Of a stretch of 47,343 bases of DNA, positions 26,851 through 35,614 are shown in pieces. The stretch covers positions 1 to 47,343 of the forward strand of contig VXSB01000031.1 of the NCBI GenBank assembly GCA_009838175.1, read 5' to 3'. Numbering within the stretch: position 1 is the first letter of the stretch; each line of letters begins with the position of its first letter. Position numbers and translations under genes: made by a program. This stretch comes from Chloroflexota bacterium (GTDB lineage Bacteria > Chloroflexota > Dehalococcoidia > Lucifugimonadales > Lucifugimonadaceae). The notes beneath the pieces are model-generated. The model was not told where the DNA came from and did no database searches. It saw only the letters and a list, made by a program, of their open reading frames with translations.

Positions 26851-27156
26851 ATGAGAATCGAAGAAGTATCACTCCGCGAAGTGCAAGAGGTATGGGAAAC
26901 TAACCGCAGATACTCCGCTGCTTCCCGATCACCGGAGATGATCGCGCTCGTCGACGCACTATCCAAAATGGATGTTGGAGATGCGAGGGCCATCGGGTAT
27001 GCCGAAGAACGCACCCCAAACAATGTCAAGCTACAAGTACAAAAAGCTGCGAAACTCGTCGGCAAAAATGTAAACGTAGTAATTGACGAAAGCCAACTCC
27101 GGGTCATGTTTTCGGTCATGGACCGCCCGGCACGTAGACGACGGGCCCGAACATAG
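26851..27156 (+). CDS. Hypothetical protein with basic C-terminus
   Basis: A 101-residue protein I do not recognise. The first two thirds are predicted helical and acidic (IEEVSLREVQEVWE), a central KMDVGDARAIGY...KLQVQKAAKLVGKNV stretch looks like a small alpha/beta module, and the end is strongly basic (RPARRRRART). It has no signal peptide, cysteines or catalytic motif. It stands alone after a 199-nt gap (26652-26850) that holds no other gene, and runs toward the VIT transporter gene. A nucleic-acid-binding role is possible from the basic tail only. Confidence 0.55.
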   Translation: MRIEEVSLREVQEVWETNRRYSAASRSPEMIALVDALSKMDVGDARAIGYAEERTPNNVKLQVQKAAKLVGKNVNVVIDESQLRVMFSVMDRPARRRRART

Positions 27157-27173
27157 CAAGGATGACGTCGGCT

Positions 27174-28274
27174 TTATCCCAATTGCTGGCCGACTAACGA
27201 TCCTAATCCGAACGTAATCGCTCCAGCAGCCACGCCAACCAAGAGCATCCTCAAAGCTCCGTAAATTTTCCCGCTACCAGACATCCAACCTAATCCACCG
27301 CCCACGATTGCGAGAGCAGCGCCCGAAGCGAGCGCACTGACTGTGATTGAGGTTGAGCCACTCAAACCAACTGCGTACGGTATTAGAGGTACAGCCGCAC
27401 CTCCAGCGAAGGCAACTAGAGAGCTAAATGCGGCAGTCAACGGGGAACCACCCAATTCATCTGGGTCGATGCCCAATTCTTCGCGTACATGCATCTCTAG
27501 AGCAGCTTCGTGGTCGCTCATGATGCGTGCGGATGCCGATTTCGCCTCACTTGGCGAGAGACCTTTCGATTGGAGCAACTCGGCAAATTCCGCTTCTTCC
27601 TCCTCGCGCCAAAAATATAGTTCAGCGTTTTCCCAACGCACCAAGTTTTCATTGAATTCACGTTGAGAAACGACTGAAATATATTCGCCGGCTGCCATTG
27701 ACAGGGCGCCACCTACTAGACCTGCGGTGCCCGCCAGCACGACGATGGCGGGGTCTGACGCTCCAGCCGCGACTCCCAAGGTGAGCGTAGTATTCGAGAC
27801 CAATCCATCGTTCATGCCCAACACCGCCGCTCGCAAGGCTCCCGATTTGGTAACCAATGAACCGTACTCGTGATGTTTCCCGTCGTCGGTCGTATCCTCA
27901 GCCAACTGATCCAGCAGATCCATACCCTCGGCCGCTTCGTCATTCAGGCCGGTATTCAGATACTCTTCGGTGTTGTTGCTCAGCGATTGGCGAAAACGGC
28001 TCCGAAGAAATCCTGCGATACGTGCCGAATTTAGGAATTTCGAGGCCAATCTGAACAAGACCAACGAAATCGAGAATCTACCGACGCTCTGAGATGCTAC
28101 ATTAGTCGCTGCGGATTGTGACCAACGGCGGGCAATGGTGGTTTGAATCTCTTGCAGACGCTTGAAGCGCCGAACGCGTTCCGGGTCATCTACGACATCC
28201 GCCATCAATCCGTAGATGGCGGCGTCCTTCCAAGAATTTCGAATGAGATTTCGAGTCTTGGACGCATTAACCAT
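27174..28274 (-). CDS. VIT/CCC1-family iron-manganese transporter with ferritin-like N-terminal region
   Basis: A 366-residue protein. Residues 145-366 form a VIT1/CCC1-type transporter: LRAAVLGMNDGLVSNTTLTLGVAAGA, SMAAGEYISVVSQREF and a C-terminal set of membrane helices. A cytoplasmic acidic segment (REEEEAEFAELLQ, SDHEAALEMHVREELG) matches the metal-binding region of VIT proteins. Residues 1-130 resemble the ferritin/rubrerythrin-like domain of MbfA-type fusions (DAAIYGLMADVVDDPER), but the expected His after the conserved Glu is replaced (LQEIQTTIARRW). Members move Fe2+ or Mn2+ out of the cytosol. Ferritin-like assignment is tentative. Confidence 0.82.
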   Translation of the reverse strand: MVNASKTRNLIRNSWKDAAIYGLMADVVDDPERVRRFKRLQEIQTTIARRWSQSAATNVASQSVGRFSISLVLFRLASKFLNSARIAGFLRSRFRQSLSNNTEEYLNTGLNDEAAEGMDLLDQLAEDTTDDGKHHEYGSLVTKSGALRAAVLGMNDGLVSNTTLTLGVAAGASDPAIVVLAGTAGLVGGALSMAAGEYISVVSQREFNENLVRWENAELYFWREEEEAEFAELLQSKGLSPSEAKSASARIMSDHEAALEMHVREELGIDPDELGGSPLTAAFSSLVAFAGGAAVPLIPYAVGLSGSTSITVSALASGAALAIVGGGLGWMSGSGKIYGALRMLLVGVAAGAITFGLGSLVGQQLG

Positions 28275-28301
28275 CGATTTTGTAGCTTTCTGAGTTAATC
28301 C

Positions 28302-29963
28302 TTAGACCGAACCGTCCAAGATTACATCCACACATGCAGGTTTTCCAGAGGCAACCGCCGCCTCGATTGCCGGCTTGATGTCATCGGCCTGGGTAACACG
28401 TATCCCGACACCCCCGTACGCCTCTGCCTGCGCCTTGAAGTCGAACGGCGTCGGGAAGTCCATCGCGTTGTAAACATCGGGCGGCGGCAGATCGTTCAGC
28501 TCATGGTAGACGTTCATATTGACCTTGAGGATGCGGTACTGGGCGTTGTTGCAGATCACGTACGTCACTGGAATGCCGTAGTTGACCGCGGTCCAGAATC
28601 CCTGCACGGTCATCATCGCGCTGCCGTCGCCGACTATTCCGATCGTCGGGTTGTCTGGATCTGCCAACTTCATCCCCATCGTCGCACCGATGCCCCATCC
28701 GATCGCGCCGCCTCGGGCACCCATAACGTTCAGATCCGTGCGATGCGCGATGCCTGCGTTAACCATCGCGGATGAAGAGATCGAGTCGTTGAAAATGTTG
28801 GCGTTTTTCGGAATGGCATCACCGAGCGCCCTGCCAAACGACGCAGGAGGGATCGGAGTACGGTCCCAACCAGATGCAGCCAGTTCTTGGAAAGCCGCAG
28901 CTCTGGCACGATTATCATGCGCGATCTGGGTTCGTCGTGCACTGGCGGATTCCGCGGCTTCATGATTCATGCGCGTCTTTACCGCTTCATCCAGCTGAAG
29001 CAACGCATGTTTGGGAGATGCCCATATACCAATGTCGGTAGGCTCCTTCTTGCCGATCTCGCCGCTGTTCATGTCGATATGTATCAGCTTGGCGTCGGAA
29101 GGCACGAAGTTGCCGCTCTGATAGAAGAAATCATCGAACACCGCGCACCCCACCGCCAGCACCACGTCGGCGTTTTGGATGGCCTCTCTGCCTTCCTTCG
29201 TCCTGAAGGACAGCGGACCGCACCACAGTTCATGATCACTCGGAAAGTTCGTCTGTCCGCCTGCGACTCCAAAGGCCATAGCCCCCAAAGTCTCTGCTAG
29301 AGCGGCGGCTGCATCTACTCCGCCTGAGGTGTAGACGCGGTCCCCCAGCACGAGCAGCGGGTTACTCGCTTTTGCCAGAACGTCCGCGGCTTCTTCGATG
29401 GCCCCCGGCTCCGGAAGCGGGTCAGCGTAAACGGGAACCGACGGCGAGATATCGATCTCGGCCGAGTCGTCGAAGGCGTTGGTAGACACCGCCACGAATA
29501 CAGGTCCAGTAGGTGGAGTTCTTGCTTCTTGGAACGCCCGGCGCATCACGGACGGAACCTGTTCAGGATGCGAGATCTCCGCGCTCCACTTTGCAAACGG
29601 CGCGGCCATATCCGCAAGATCGCTTCTGCCTGCCGCCATGTGGCGGATGTCCTTGTTGCCCGCGGTGATGACGACGGGCGATCCGGTCTTTTTCTGGTCG
29701 ATCATCAGGCTGAAACCGTTAGCAAGTCCGTTATCGATGTGGAGGCTCACAAAGCCCACCTCACCGCTGCGACGCGCGTACCCCTCAGCCATCCCGATCG
29801 CCACACCTTCCTGGACGACCATCAGATATTCGAGATCGGGATACTCGTGGATGACGCTCATCATCGGCGCCTCGCTAGTACCCGGATTGCCGAAGATGTA
29901 ACGTACTCCTTCGGATCGAAGCGTCTGCAAGAACGCATGTCTGCCTTGGAGCTTAGTGGTCAT
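28302..29963 (-). CDS. Thiamine-diphosphate-dependent decarboxylase-like enzyme
   Basis: A 553-residue ThDP enzyme of the benzoylformate decarboxylase/acetolactate synthase superfamily. Glu52 in VVQEGVAIGMAEGYAR is the cofactor-activating Glu. The GDGSAMM...NN motif at 445-473 binds ThDP through Mg2+. The order is PYR domain, central nucleotide-binding-like domain, PP domain. It is the last gene of a minus-strand set behind an enolase-superfamily and a SelA-like enzyme, 44 nt after the latter. A 2-keto-acid decarboxylase or carboligase role is likely; the substrate is unknown. Confidence 0.85.
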   Translation of the reverse strand: MTTKLQGRHAFLQTLRSEGVRYIFGNPGTSEAPMMSVIHEYPDLEYLMVVQEGVAIGMAEGYARRSGEVGFVSLHIDNGLANGFSLMIDQKKTGSPVVITAGNKDIRHMAAGRSDLADMAAPFAKWSAEISHPEQVPSVMRRAFQEARTPPTGPVFVAVSTNAFDDSAEIDISPSVPVYADPLPEPGAIEEAADVLAKASNPLLVLGDRVYTSGGVDAAAALAETLGAMAFGVAGGQTNFPSDHELWCGPLSFRTKEGREAIQNADVVLAVGCAVFDDFFYQSGNFVPSDAKLIHIDMNSGEIGKKEPTDIGIWASPKHALLQLDEAVKTRMNHEAAESASARRTQIAHDNRARAAAFQELAASGWDRTPIPPASFGRALGDAIPKNANIFNDSISSSAMVNAGIAHRTDLNVMGARGGAIGWGIGATMGMKLADPDNPTIGIVGDGSAMMTVQGFWTAVNYGIPVTYVICNNAQYRILKVNMNVYHELNDLPPPDVYNAMDFPTPFDFKAQAEAYGGVGIRVTQADDIKPAIEAAVASGKPACVDVILDGSV

Positions 29964-30007
29964 GGCTGCATCTCCTGTTGATCGGCGGTTTTTAATTCCC
30001 TAACGAA

Positions 30008-31159
30008 TCAGCCCTCGTTGGAAGCGTCCAACAGAACTCGCCTCAATTTATCCGTGACTTGTTGAACTTCCTCGTCGGAGAGGTTCAGTGGGTCGACCCA
30101 AAAGTCTGCGACCTCCTCGAGGAACGTCAAGATCACGACGCGGTCTGGGCCTTCCAACATTCTCTCGCCGATGACGCTCTTGGGCGGGCCACGCCAAGAG
30201 TCGTTAAGCCTCAACACTGCGTGAGGGATGTAATGGTTGTAATCGTGGACTACCTCCGCGTGGACACCCGGAATCTCGATCACCTGGTCCACAACCGACT
30301 GCATCAGCCGCGTGTACCGCCGGTTTTCCTCGTCCTCGTCTTCGTTGACGAACATTTCGACCGCCGCCAAGATACCAGCAATCGATTCTTTGGAGACTTT
30401 TTGCGCTCGTGCGACAGTCGCATTCGGGGCATTATTCAACTTGGCATATTCGATCCACTCCTCGCTGCCCAGCAATAGTCCAGTAGCCTGCGGCCCCCGA
30501 ATACCTTTGCCGCCGGAGAAAGAGACCAGGTCGGAACCGGCCTCGACGAATTTGGTCAGATTCTTACGCGGTGGAAGGCGAGAAGCGGCATCGCACATCA
30601 AGGGAACACCATTTCGGTGCGCTATCTCGACCAGCGTTTCGATCGGGAGGACGTTGTCGCCGCTGTACGGAGATTCAAGATGAATGATGGCTGCGGTCTT
30701 GTCAGTGATCGCATCTTCAACTTTCTCAGGAGAGCATCCGTCTGCAGTTCCGACCTCAACGAAGCGAGCGCCCGGTGTCAGGTACAGATGGTCGTAACCG
30801 AATCGGTGGTTGCGTTGGATGATCAGTTCGTTCGGTACGTCATCCGAGATTGGTAGCTGGAAGATCTTTTCGGGGTCATCCTTCGCCATTGCTGCAGCCG
30901 TCTGAACCGTCAGGCCTCCAGATGCGCCGCTGGTAATGGTCGCGGCTGGGACGCCGATGATCTCGGCGATCCGTTTCCCTGCGGCGTCTATGAGTTCGGG
31001 AAGCTCAACGAACGGATCAACCATCGCCATCATCGCCTGCATAGCTTCAGGACGCGGTCGCGTGCCCGAAAATCGTGTGACAGGTCCGGCGGCGTTGATT
31101 ATGGGTGTTACCCCTAGGCTTTCGAGAATCTGCTCGCCACTGCTGTAATCCATCATCAA
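30008..31159 (-). CDS. SelA-like PLP-dependent enzyme (aminotransferase fold V)
   Basis: A 383-residue fold-type I PLP enzyme of the SelA/DgaE-like group, which contains D-glucosaminate-6-phosphate ammonia-lyase. Asp190 in MCDAASRLPP contacts the pyridine nitrogen, and Lys218 in SFSGGKGIRGPQATGLLLG forms the Schiff base. INAAGPVTRFSGTRP at the N-terminus is typical of this group. It is not a true selenocysteine synthase: no selB or selD lies nearby. Its place between an enolase-family dehydratase-like enzyme and a ThDP enzyme suggests a lyase or aldolase step on an amino or hydroxy acid. The start could be any of three adjacent Met codons. Confidence 0.82.
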   Translation of the reverse strand: MMMDYSSGEQILESLGVTPIINAAGPVTRFSGTRPRPEAMQAMMAMVDPFVELPELIDAAGKRIAEIIGVPAATITSGASGGLTVQTAAAMAKDDPEKIFQLPISDDVPNELIIQRNHRFGYDHLYLTPGARFVEVGTADGCSPEKVEDAITDKTAAIIHLESPYSGDNVLPIETLVEIAHRNGVPLMCDAASRLPPRKNLTKFVEAGSDLVSFSGGKGIRGPQATGLLLGSEEWIEYAKLNNAPNATVARAQKVSKESIAGILAAVEMFVNEDEDEENRRYTRLMQSVVDQVIEIPGVHAEVVHDYNHYIPHAVLRLNDSWRGPPKSVIGERMLEGPDRVVILTFLEEVADFWVDPLNLSDEEVQQVTDKLRRVLLDASNEG

Positions 31160-31266
31160 TATCTGACCTTGTTATTTGCCTTAGTCCATCGCGTTTCGTG
31201 GCGGGGACGAAGATTGGTGTAAGGATGTTTGGTGCAATTATCGTTCAAAACGGTTCAGGTGGACGC

Positions 31267-32391
31267 TCAGAGATCGATTGTTGAAATACGGTGATGCATG
31301 ACGAAGTCCTCGTCGATCTCAAAACCAAGACCAGGCGCAGTCGGCGCGGTCAAGACACCATCCGAGTTGACTAGGATCTCCTCCTCTAATCCGAACTGCT
31401 GCGCTTCTAATGGACTCCAATATTCGTAGAAGTCACAGTTCAAGACCGACATGATGACGTTCAGATTCGCCGCGTTCATCAATGAATTGCCGGCGGTACC
31501 CACTTCGCAATTGACGTTAAAACCTTCGGCCATTCCACACTGTTTTTTCAGTCCAGTGATTCCGATTTTGCGGGTCGTGCCTCGGATGGTTGGAGGCCAA
31601 CCTTGCTCGAGGGCGCGGGCGGCTTCGTGGAAAAGGAATTCTCCTGCGTCGCTCATGTTGAGGGGAGTGTCGAGTTCCTCGGAAAGTGTGCGGATGGCGC
31701 GCCAGTCTCCCCATGGGACGGGGTCTTCGAACCAGTGAAAGTTGGTTTCGTCTAACGCTCGTCCGATTTTTAAAGCGTCGCGAAGGTTGTAGCCGTTGTT
31801 GGGATCGAGCATTAAACGCATCTCGTCACCGACCTCTTGACGGACTGCGCGGACCATCTGGATGACTCGGTCTGCCGGCATTGCACCGGGGTGGATTTTG
31901 TATGCGGTGAAGCCTTGTTCGACGAGTTCGGCTGCTTCGGCGACGTAGCCTTCGACGGCGGAGTTTCGCGGTGGGTACGTGGCATAGACCTCTGTGGTTC
32001 GACGTGCGGTTCCGAGCATTTCGTGGACGGGCATGTCGGCGGCTTTACCAGCGGCGTCCCACATTGCTACGTCGATGTGTGACCAGAGGGCGTGCAAGGA
32101 TGTGGATGCGCCGTGGCCGGACATGGGGTTGAGTTGATGCCAGAGCGCTTCGCGGTCTGCGATTTTCGTGCCGATTAGGCGACCTTCGAACGCTGATTGG
32201 AACGCGCGGATCGTCGTTGCGCCTCCACCACCCCGGTCGCCGATGTGGGCGTTGCCTTCGATGCCGGTGTCGGTGATGAGGCGGAGGACGCCGGCTGTCA
32301 ACCTGCCGCCCATGCCGCCGCGAGCATCATTGACGCTTACGCGTGGGACATCGAACTCGATTACATCGATCTTGGCTTCTGCTATCTTCAT
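31267..32391 (-). CDS. Enolase-superfamily enzyme with altered active site
   Basis: A 374-residue MR/MLE family member. Lys165 in AYKIHPG (with His167), Asp196 in LMLDPNNG and Glu222 in WFEDP are recognisable. At the third ligand the usual Glu is replaced by Asp248 (NMSDAGEF), and where MR-group enzymes carry a catalytic Asp and His the sequence reads RGTTRKIGITG and CEVGTAGNS, so no His/Asp dyad is evident. It is first in the minus-strand set with the SelA-like and ThDP enzymes, 107 nt ahead. It may be a dehydratase using Lys165/His167; the substrate is unknown. Confidence 0.82.
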   Translation of the reverse strand: MKIAEAKIDVIEFDVPRVSVNDARGGMGGRLTAGVLRLITDTGIEGNAHIGDRGGGGATTIRAFQSAFEGRLIGTKIADREALWHQLNPMSGHGASTSLHALWSHIDVAMWDAAGKAADMPVHEMLGTARRTTEVYATYPPRNSAVEGYVAEAAELVEQGFTAYKIHPGAMPADRVIQMVRAVRQEVGDEMRLMLDPNNGYNLRDALKIGRALDETNFHWFEDPVPWGDWRAIRTLSEELDTPLNMSDAGEFLFHEAARALEQGWPPTIRGTTRKIGITGLKKQCGMAEGFNVNCEVGTAGNSLMNAANLNVIMSVLNCDFYEYWSPLEAQQFGLEEEILVNSDGVLTAPTAPGLGFEIDEDFVMHHRISTIDL

Positions 32392-32486
32392 CGTGCCGGA
32401 TACCCGTGCTAGGCGATTTAGTATTCAGTGTTGGTGATGTTAAACCGTTGAACGTCAATAGTCCTACCAGCCTAGAACACCACAAC

Positions 32487-33869
32487 ATGTCTTCTTCTGA
32501 TCCCAACGACAAGACCCAGATGTGGGAAGACTACGTCGAAGAAGTGCGACTTGTGCACCGAATTCCGGGGATCGCGGTTGGAATGGTTTGCGGATCGGAA
32601 TTGGCTTGGTTCAAGGGGTTCGGAGAGACGCAGCTTGGGAACAGGCAAGCACCCGATGAACACAGCATTTTCCGGGTCGCGTCCAACACCAAAACGGCAA
32701 CCGCTACGGCGTTGATGATGCTACAGGAATCGTCGATGTTGTCCTTGGATGATCCGCTCTTGCTCTACATCCCGGAGTTCACATCAGCCGCCGGAATCGC
32801 AGGTGACCTCGAAGACGTGACGCTGCGACGGATGACGGCTCACTACTCGGGACTTACTACTGAGCATCCCGCGACTGATTGGGATGCACCAGCCTTTGCC
32901 ACGATGCAGACCATGATTGACCGCATCGACGAAGTGCAAATGGTCATTCCGCCCGATAGCGCTTGGAAATACTCCAATATGGCATATGGCTTCCTCGGCG
33001 AAGTGATAAGTCGACTGTCAGGCCAACCGTACGAACAGTTCGTCGAGAAGGAGATCTTGGATCGACTCGGTATGATGCAGACGGTTTTCGATATGGCCTC
33101 GGTTGTGGGTCTGCATCAAGTAATCGGATATAGCCAACCAGCACCGGGTTCGGAAACGTTGCGGGTTGCTCCGTACTCTGAACTCGAAGGCATGAACGCT
33201 GCCGGCCAGATGATGACCAACGTCGCTGACTTAACAAAATGGTTGGCCCACATCATGCGACGAGGTGGCGATCACGGACACAGGTTGTTCGGCGACCGTA
33301 GCCGTCGAGAGATGTTGCATCCTGCGTACCTCGATGGAGATTGGACGTTTGGAAATTGCGTGGGTTGGCGCGCTAATAGGTCGGGTGATCGGGTATATCA
33401 CGGACACGGCGGTGGTATTCATGGTTTCGGTACGCAGACGATGTTCCACGCTCCGTTTCAGACTGGGGTGATTGTTCTAATAAACCTTTGGCCGAACGCC
33501 ATTTCCGCATCCTTGGCCCAGACATTGCTAGATGCAGTGATCGAGGATTGGGATGAGATGCCCCCCGCTCCTACGGATGTCACGCATGAAATCCCAGCGT
33601 CAGATGAGAGTTCGAAGCTGCGGGAGTTCGAGGGAGTGTATTTCTCCGAACCCGGATTCTGGATGCGGGTCACCGCAGTTTCGGATGATGAGTTGCAGTT
33701 CAGCGGACATGAGGCTTCGGCGTACCTTCTGCATGCTCCGGCTACTGCTCAATTGATATCCGACACCACTTTCAAAGTGTCCGGCAATAGGGGAGCAGGG
33801 GAGACGTTCTCCATTCAAGACGGCGAATTCCGATTGGGCGGTTTCAAATACAAGTTAGTCGGCGACTAA
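32487..33869 (+). CDS. Serine hydrolase, beta-lactamase class C family
   Basis: A 460-residue penicillin-binding-like hydrolase. The active-site SxxK is Ser66-N-T-Lys69, the second motif is Tyr162-S-N164, and HGHGGGIHGF serves as the third (KTG-equivalent). A C-terminal ~100-residue domain (REFEGVYFSEPG onward) is a lipocalin-like extension common in such esterases and peptidases. No signal peptide is seen, so it is probably cytosolic. The frame is open back to 32343 inside the divergent enolase gene; the ATG at 32487 is preferred. It is followed after 15 nt by the DUF885 peptidase-like gene. Confidence 0.86.
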   Translation: MSSSDPNDKTQMWEDYVEEVRLVHRIPGIAVGMVCGSELAWFKGFGETQLGNRQAPDEHSIFRVASNTKTATATALMMLQESSMLSLDDPLLLYIPEFTSAAGIAGDLEDVTLRRMTAHYSGLTTEHPATDWDAPAFATMQTMIDRIDEVQMVIPPDSAWKYSNMAYGFLGEVISRLSGQPYEQFVEKEILDRLGMMQTVFDMASVVGLHQVIGYSQPAPGSETLRVAPYSELEGMNAAGQMMTNVADLTKWLAHIMRRGGDHGHRLFGDRSRREMLHPAYLDGDWTFGNCVGWRANRSGDRVYHGHGGGIHGFGTQTMFHAPFQTGVIVLINLWPNAISASLAQTLLDAVIEDWDEMPPAPTDVTHEIPASDESSKLREFEGVYFSEPGFWMRVTAVSDDELQFSGHEASAYLLHAPATAQLISDTTFKVSGNRGAGETFSIQDGEFRLGGFKYKLVGD

Positions 33870-33884
33870 TGAGGAGAAAGATAG

Positions 33885-35555
33885 ATGTCGAAAATCTTTG
33901 AGATCGCGGACGGTTTCGTCGATACGCTTGCGGAACTAAATCCGATAGTAGCCACCTACCTCGGAGTGCCTGGCTACGACCATTTGATGCCGGACTACTC
34001 ACCAGACGGATCGCAACGGTCGTATGATGCTGAACGGGATGTGCTGAAGCGGATTCAAACAGAACCGGCGAAGACGTTGCGGGAGCAGAGGTGCAGCGAG
34101 ACGGTGCAAGAGGAGATGTCGTGGTCAATCGACCAGCACGAAGCCGGGTTGCACTACTCCGGAATGAACATTCTGCATTCGCCGGTGCAGTCTCTCCGTC
34201 AGATCTTCGATCTAATGCCTAGATCTTCAACGGAAGACTGGGAAAATATCGCGTCTCGGATGGAAGGGATCGGAGATTCAATCGCATCCTACCAAGCCAC
34301 TTTGGACGAGGGTATCGACAGGAAGGTAACTGCTTCGAAACGACAGACCGCTGGTTGCATCGAACAGATAGAGACATGGGTTGGTAAGGGCGATGCGACG
34401 CCCTTCTTCGGTGGAATCGCCGATGCCGGTGCCGAGTCAGATGAGGTCGACCAAGCCTTGGCATCAAGACTGTCGGACGCAGCGACTTCGGCGAACGTTG
34501 CGTATTCAAAGTTCGCTGAGTATCTGCGGAGCGGCTATTTGCCAAAAGCTCGAGAGCGGGACGCTGTGGGAAAAGAGCATTATGCACTTACCTCGCGTTC
34601 TTACAACGGCATAGACCTGAATCTGAACGAGACGTACGAATGGGGTTGGGAACAACTCCGGTGGGTACAGTCAGAGATGCAGAAGGCAGCAGACCAGATC
34701 AAACCAGGATCCACAATCGACGAAGCAGTAGATGTGTTGGAGAGCGATCCGAACCGAGCGATTGACGGCGTAGATGAGTTTCGGGAGTGGATGCAAAACC
34801 TCCAGGATTCGACGATCGCCGACATGGACGGCACACATTTCGACATCGCGGATGACGTTAGGAAAATCGAGGCGATGATCGCTCCACCAGGCGGCGCACT
34901 TGCCATGTACTACACCGGACCCTCGGAGGATTTCTCCAGACCCGGGCGGACTTGGTATCCCACCGGAGGCAAAACATCGTTCCCTCTATGGCGCGAGGTC
35001 TCAATCGCATATCACGAGGGGGTACCAGGGCACCATTTCCAGATCGCGACAACGATGACATTGTCAGACCAACTGTCTCGATACCAACGCCTCCTCGCCG
35101 GCACATCCGGCTATGTCGAAGGATGGGCGCTATATGCCGAGCGTCTGATGCACGAACTCGGATATCTTGAAAACCCCGACTACTACATGGGAATGCTCGA
35201 CGCCCAAGCCCTGCGATCCGTACGTGTCATCATCGACATCGGAATGCACCTCGAAAAGCGCATACCAGACGATTCCGAGTTCCATCCCGGCAAAGTTTGG
35301 ACGCCCGATCTCGCACTGGAGTTCATGCGCGACCGGGTGCATTTCCCGCCTGATTTTGTTGCCAGCGAGATAGATCGTTATCTTGGCATTCCGGGGCAGG
35401 CGATTTCTTACAAAGTCGGTGAGCGAGTCTGGTTGGAATCCCGCCAACGGGCGCGAAAAGCGCAAGGCTCTTCCTTCGATTTGAAGGATTGGCATAATCG
35501 CGCGCTGGAGCTCGGGCCGATGGGTCTGGCTCAGATGCAGCGCGAAATGGTTTAA
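33885..35555 (+). CDS. DUF885 family putative metallopeptidase
   Basis: A 556-residue DUF885 protein. YHEGVPGHHFQ carries the HExxxGHH-type zinc motif of the family, related to M32-like carboxypeptidases. A long helical N-terminal half precedes it, and GYVEGWALYAERLMHELG, about 40 residues after, supplies a further conserved Glu. There is no signal peptide. GAGGAGAAAGA just before the ATG is one of the strongest ribosome binding sites in the window. Its pairing with a serine hydrolase suggests peptide or ester breakdown; enzymatic activity of the family is not firmly defined. Confidence 0.87.
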   Translation: MSKIFEIADGFVDTLAELNPIVATYLGVPGYDHLMPDYSPDGSQRSYDAERDVLKRIQTEPAKTLREQRCSETVQEEMSWSIDQHEAGLHYSGMNILHSPVQSLRQIFDLMPRSSTEDWENIASRMEGIGDSIASYQATLDEGIDRKVTASKRQTAGCIEQIETWVGKGDATPFFGGIADAGAESDEVDQALASRLSDAATSANVAYSKFAEYLRSGYLPKARERDAVGKEHYALTSRSYNGIDLNLNETYEWGWEQLRWVQSEMQKAADQIKPGSTIDEAVDVLESDPNRAIDGVDEFREWMQNLQDSTIADMDGTHFDIADDVRKIEAMIAPPGGALAMYYTGPSEDFSRPGRTWYPTGGKTSFPLWREVSIAYHEGVPGHHFQIATTMTLSDQLSRYQRLLAGTSGYVEGWALYAERLMHELGYLENPDYYMGMLDAQALRSVRVIIDIGMHLEKRIPDDSEFHPGKVWTPDLALEFMRDRVHFPPDFVASEIDRYLGIPGQAISYKVGERVWLESRQRARKAQGSSFDLKDWHNRALELGPMGLAQMQREMV

Positions 35556-35556
35556 T

Positions 35557-35593
35557 CCCCTATCCCTCTGTGGGAGAGGAATAGGGTAGGGGG
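35557..35593. repeat. REP-like palindrome, copy 1
   Basis: CCCCTA...TAGGGG arms enclose GTGGGAGAGGAATAGGGTAG. The core closely matches 44742-44765 (GTGGGAGAGGGCTAGGGTGAG), so this is a shared interspersed element. It fills the gap between two convergent genes, where it could also act as a terminator. Confidence 0.55.
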
Positions 35594-35614
35594 TGTTGGA
35601 CACCTTGAAAACGC

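Noticed and set aside
30008..31159. Selenocysteine synthase SelA
   Set aside because: Only the PLP fold is SelA-like; there is no selB, selD or tRNA-Sec nearby, and the operon context is catabolic.
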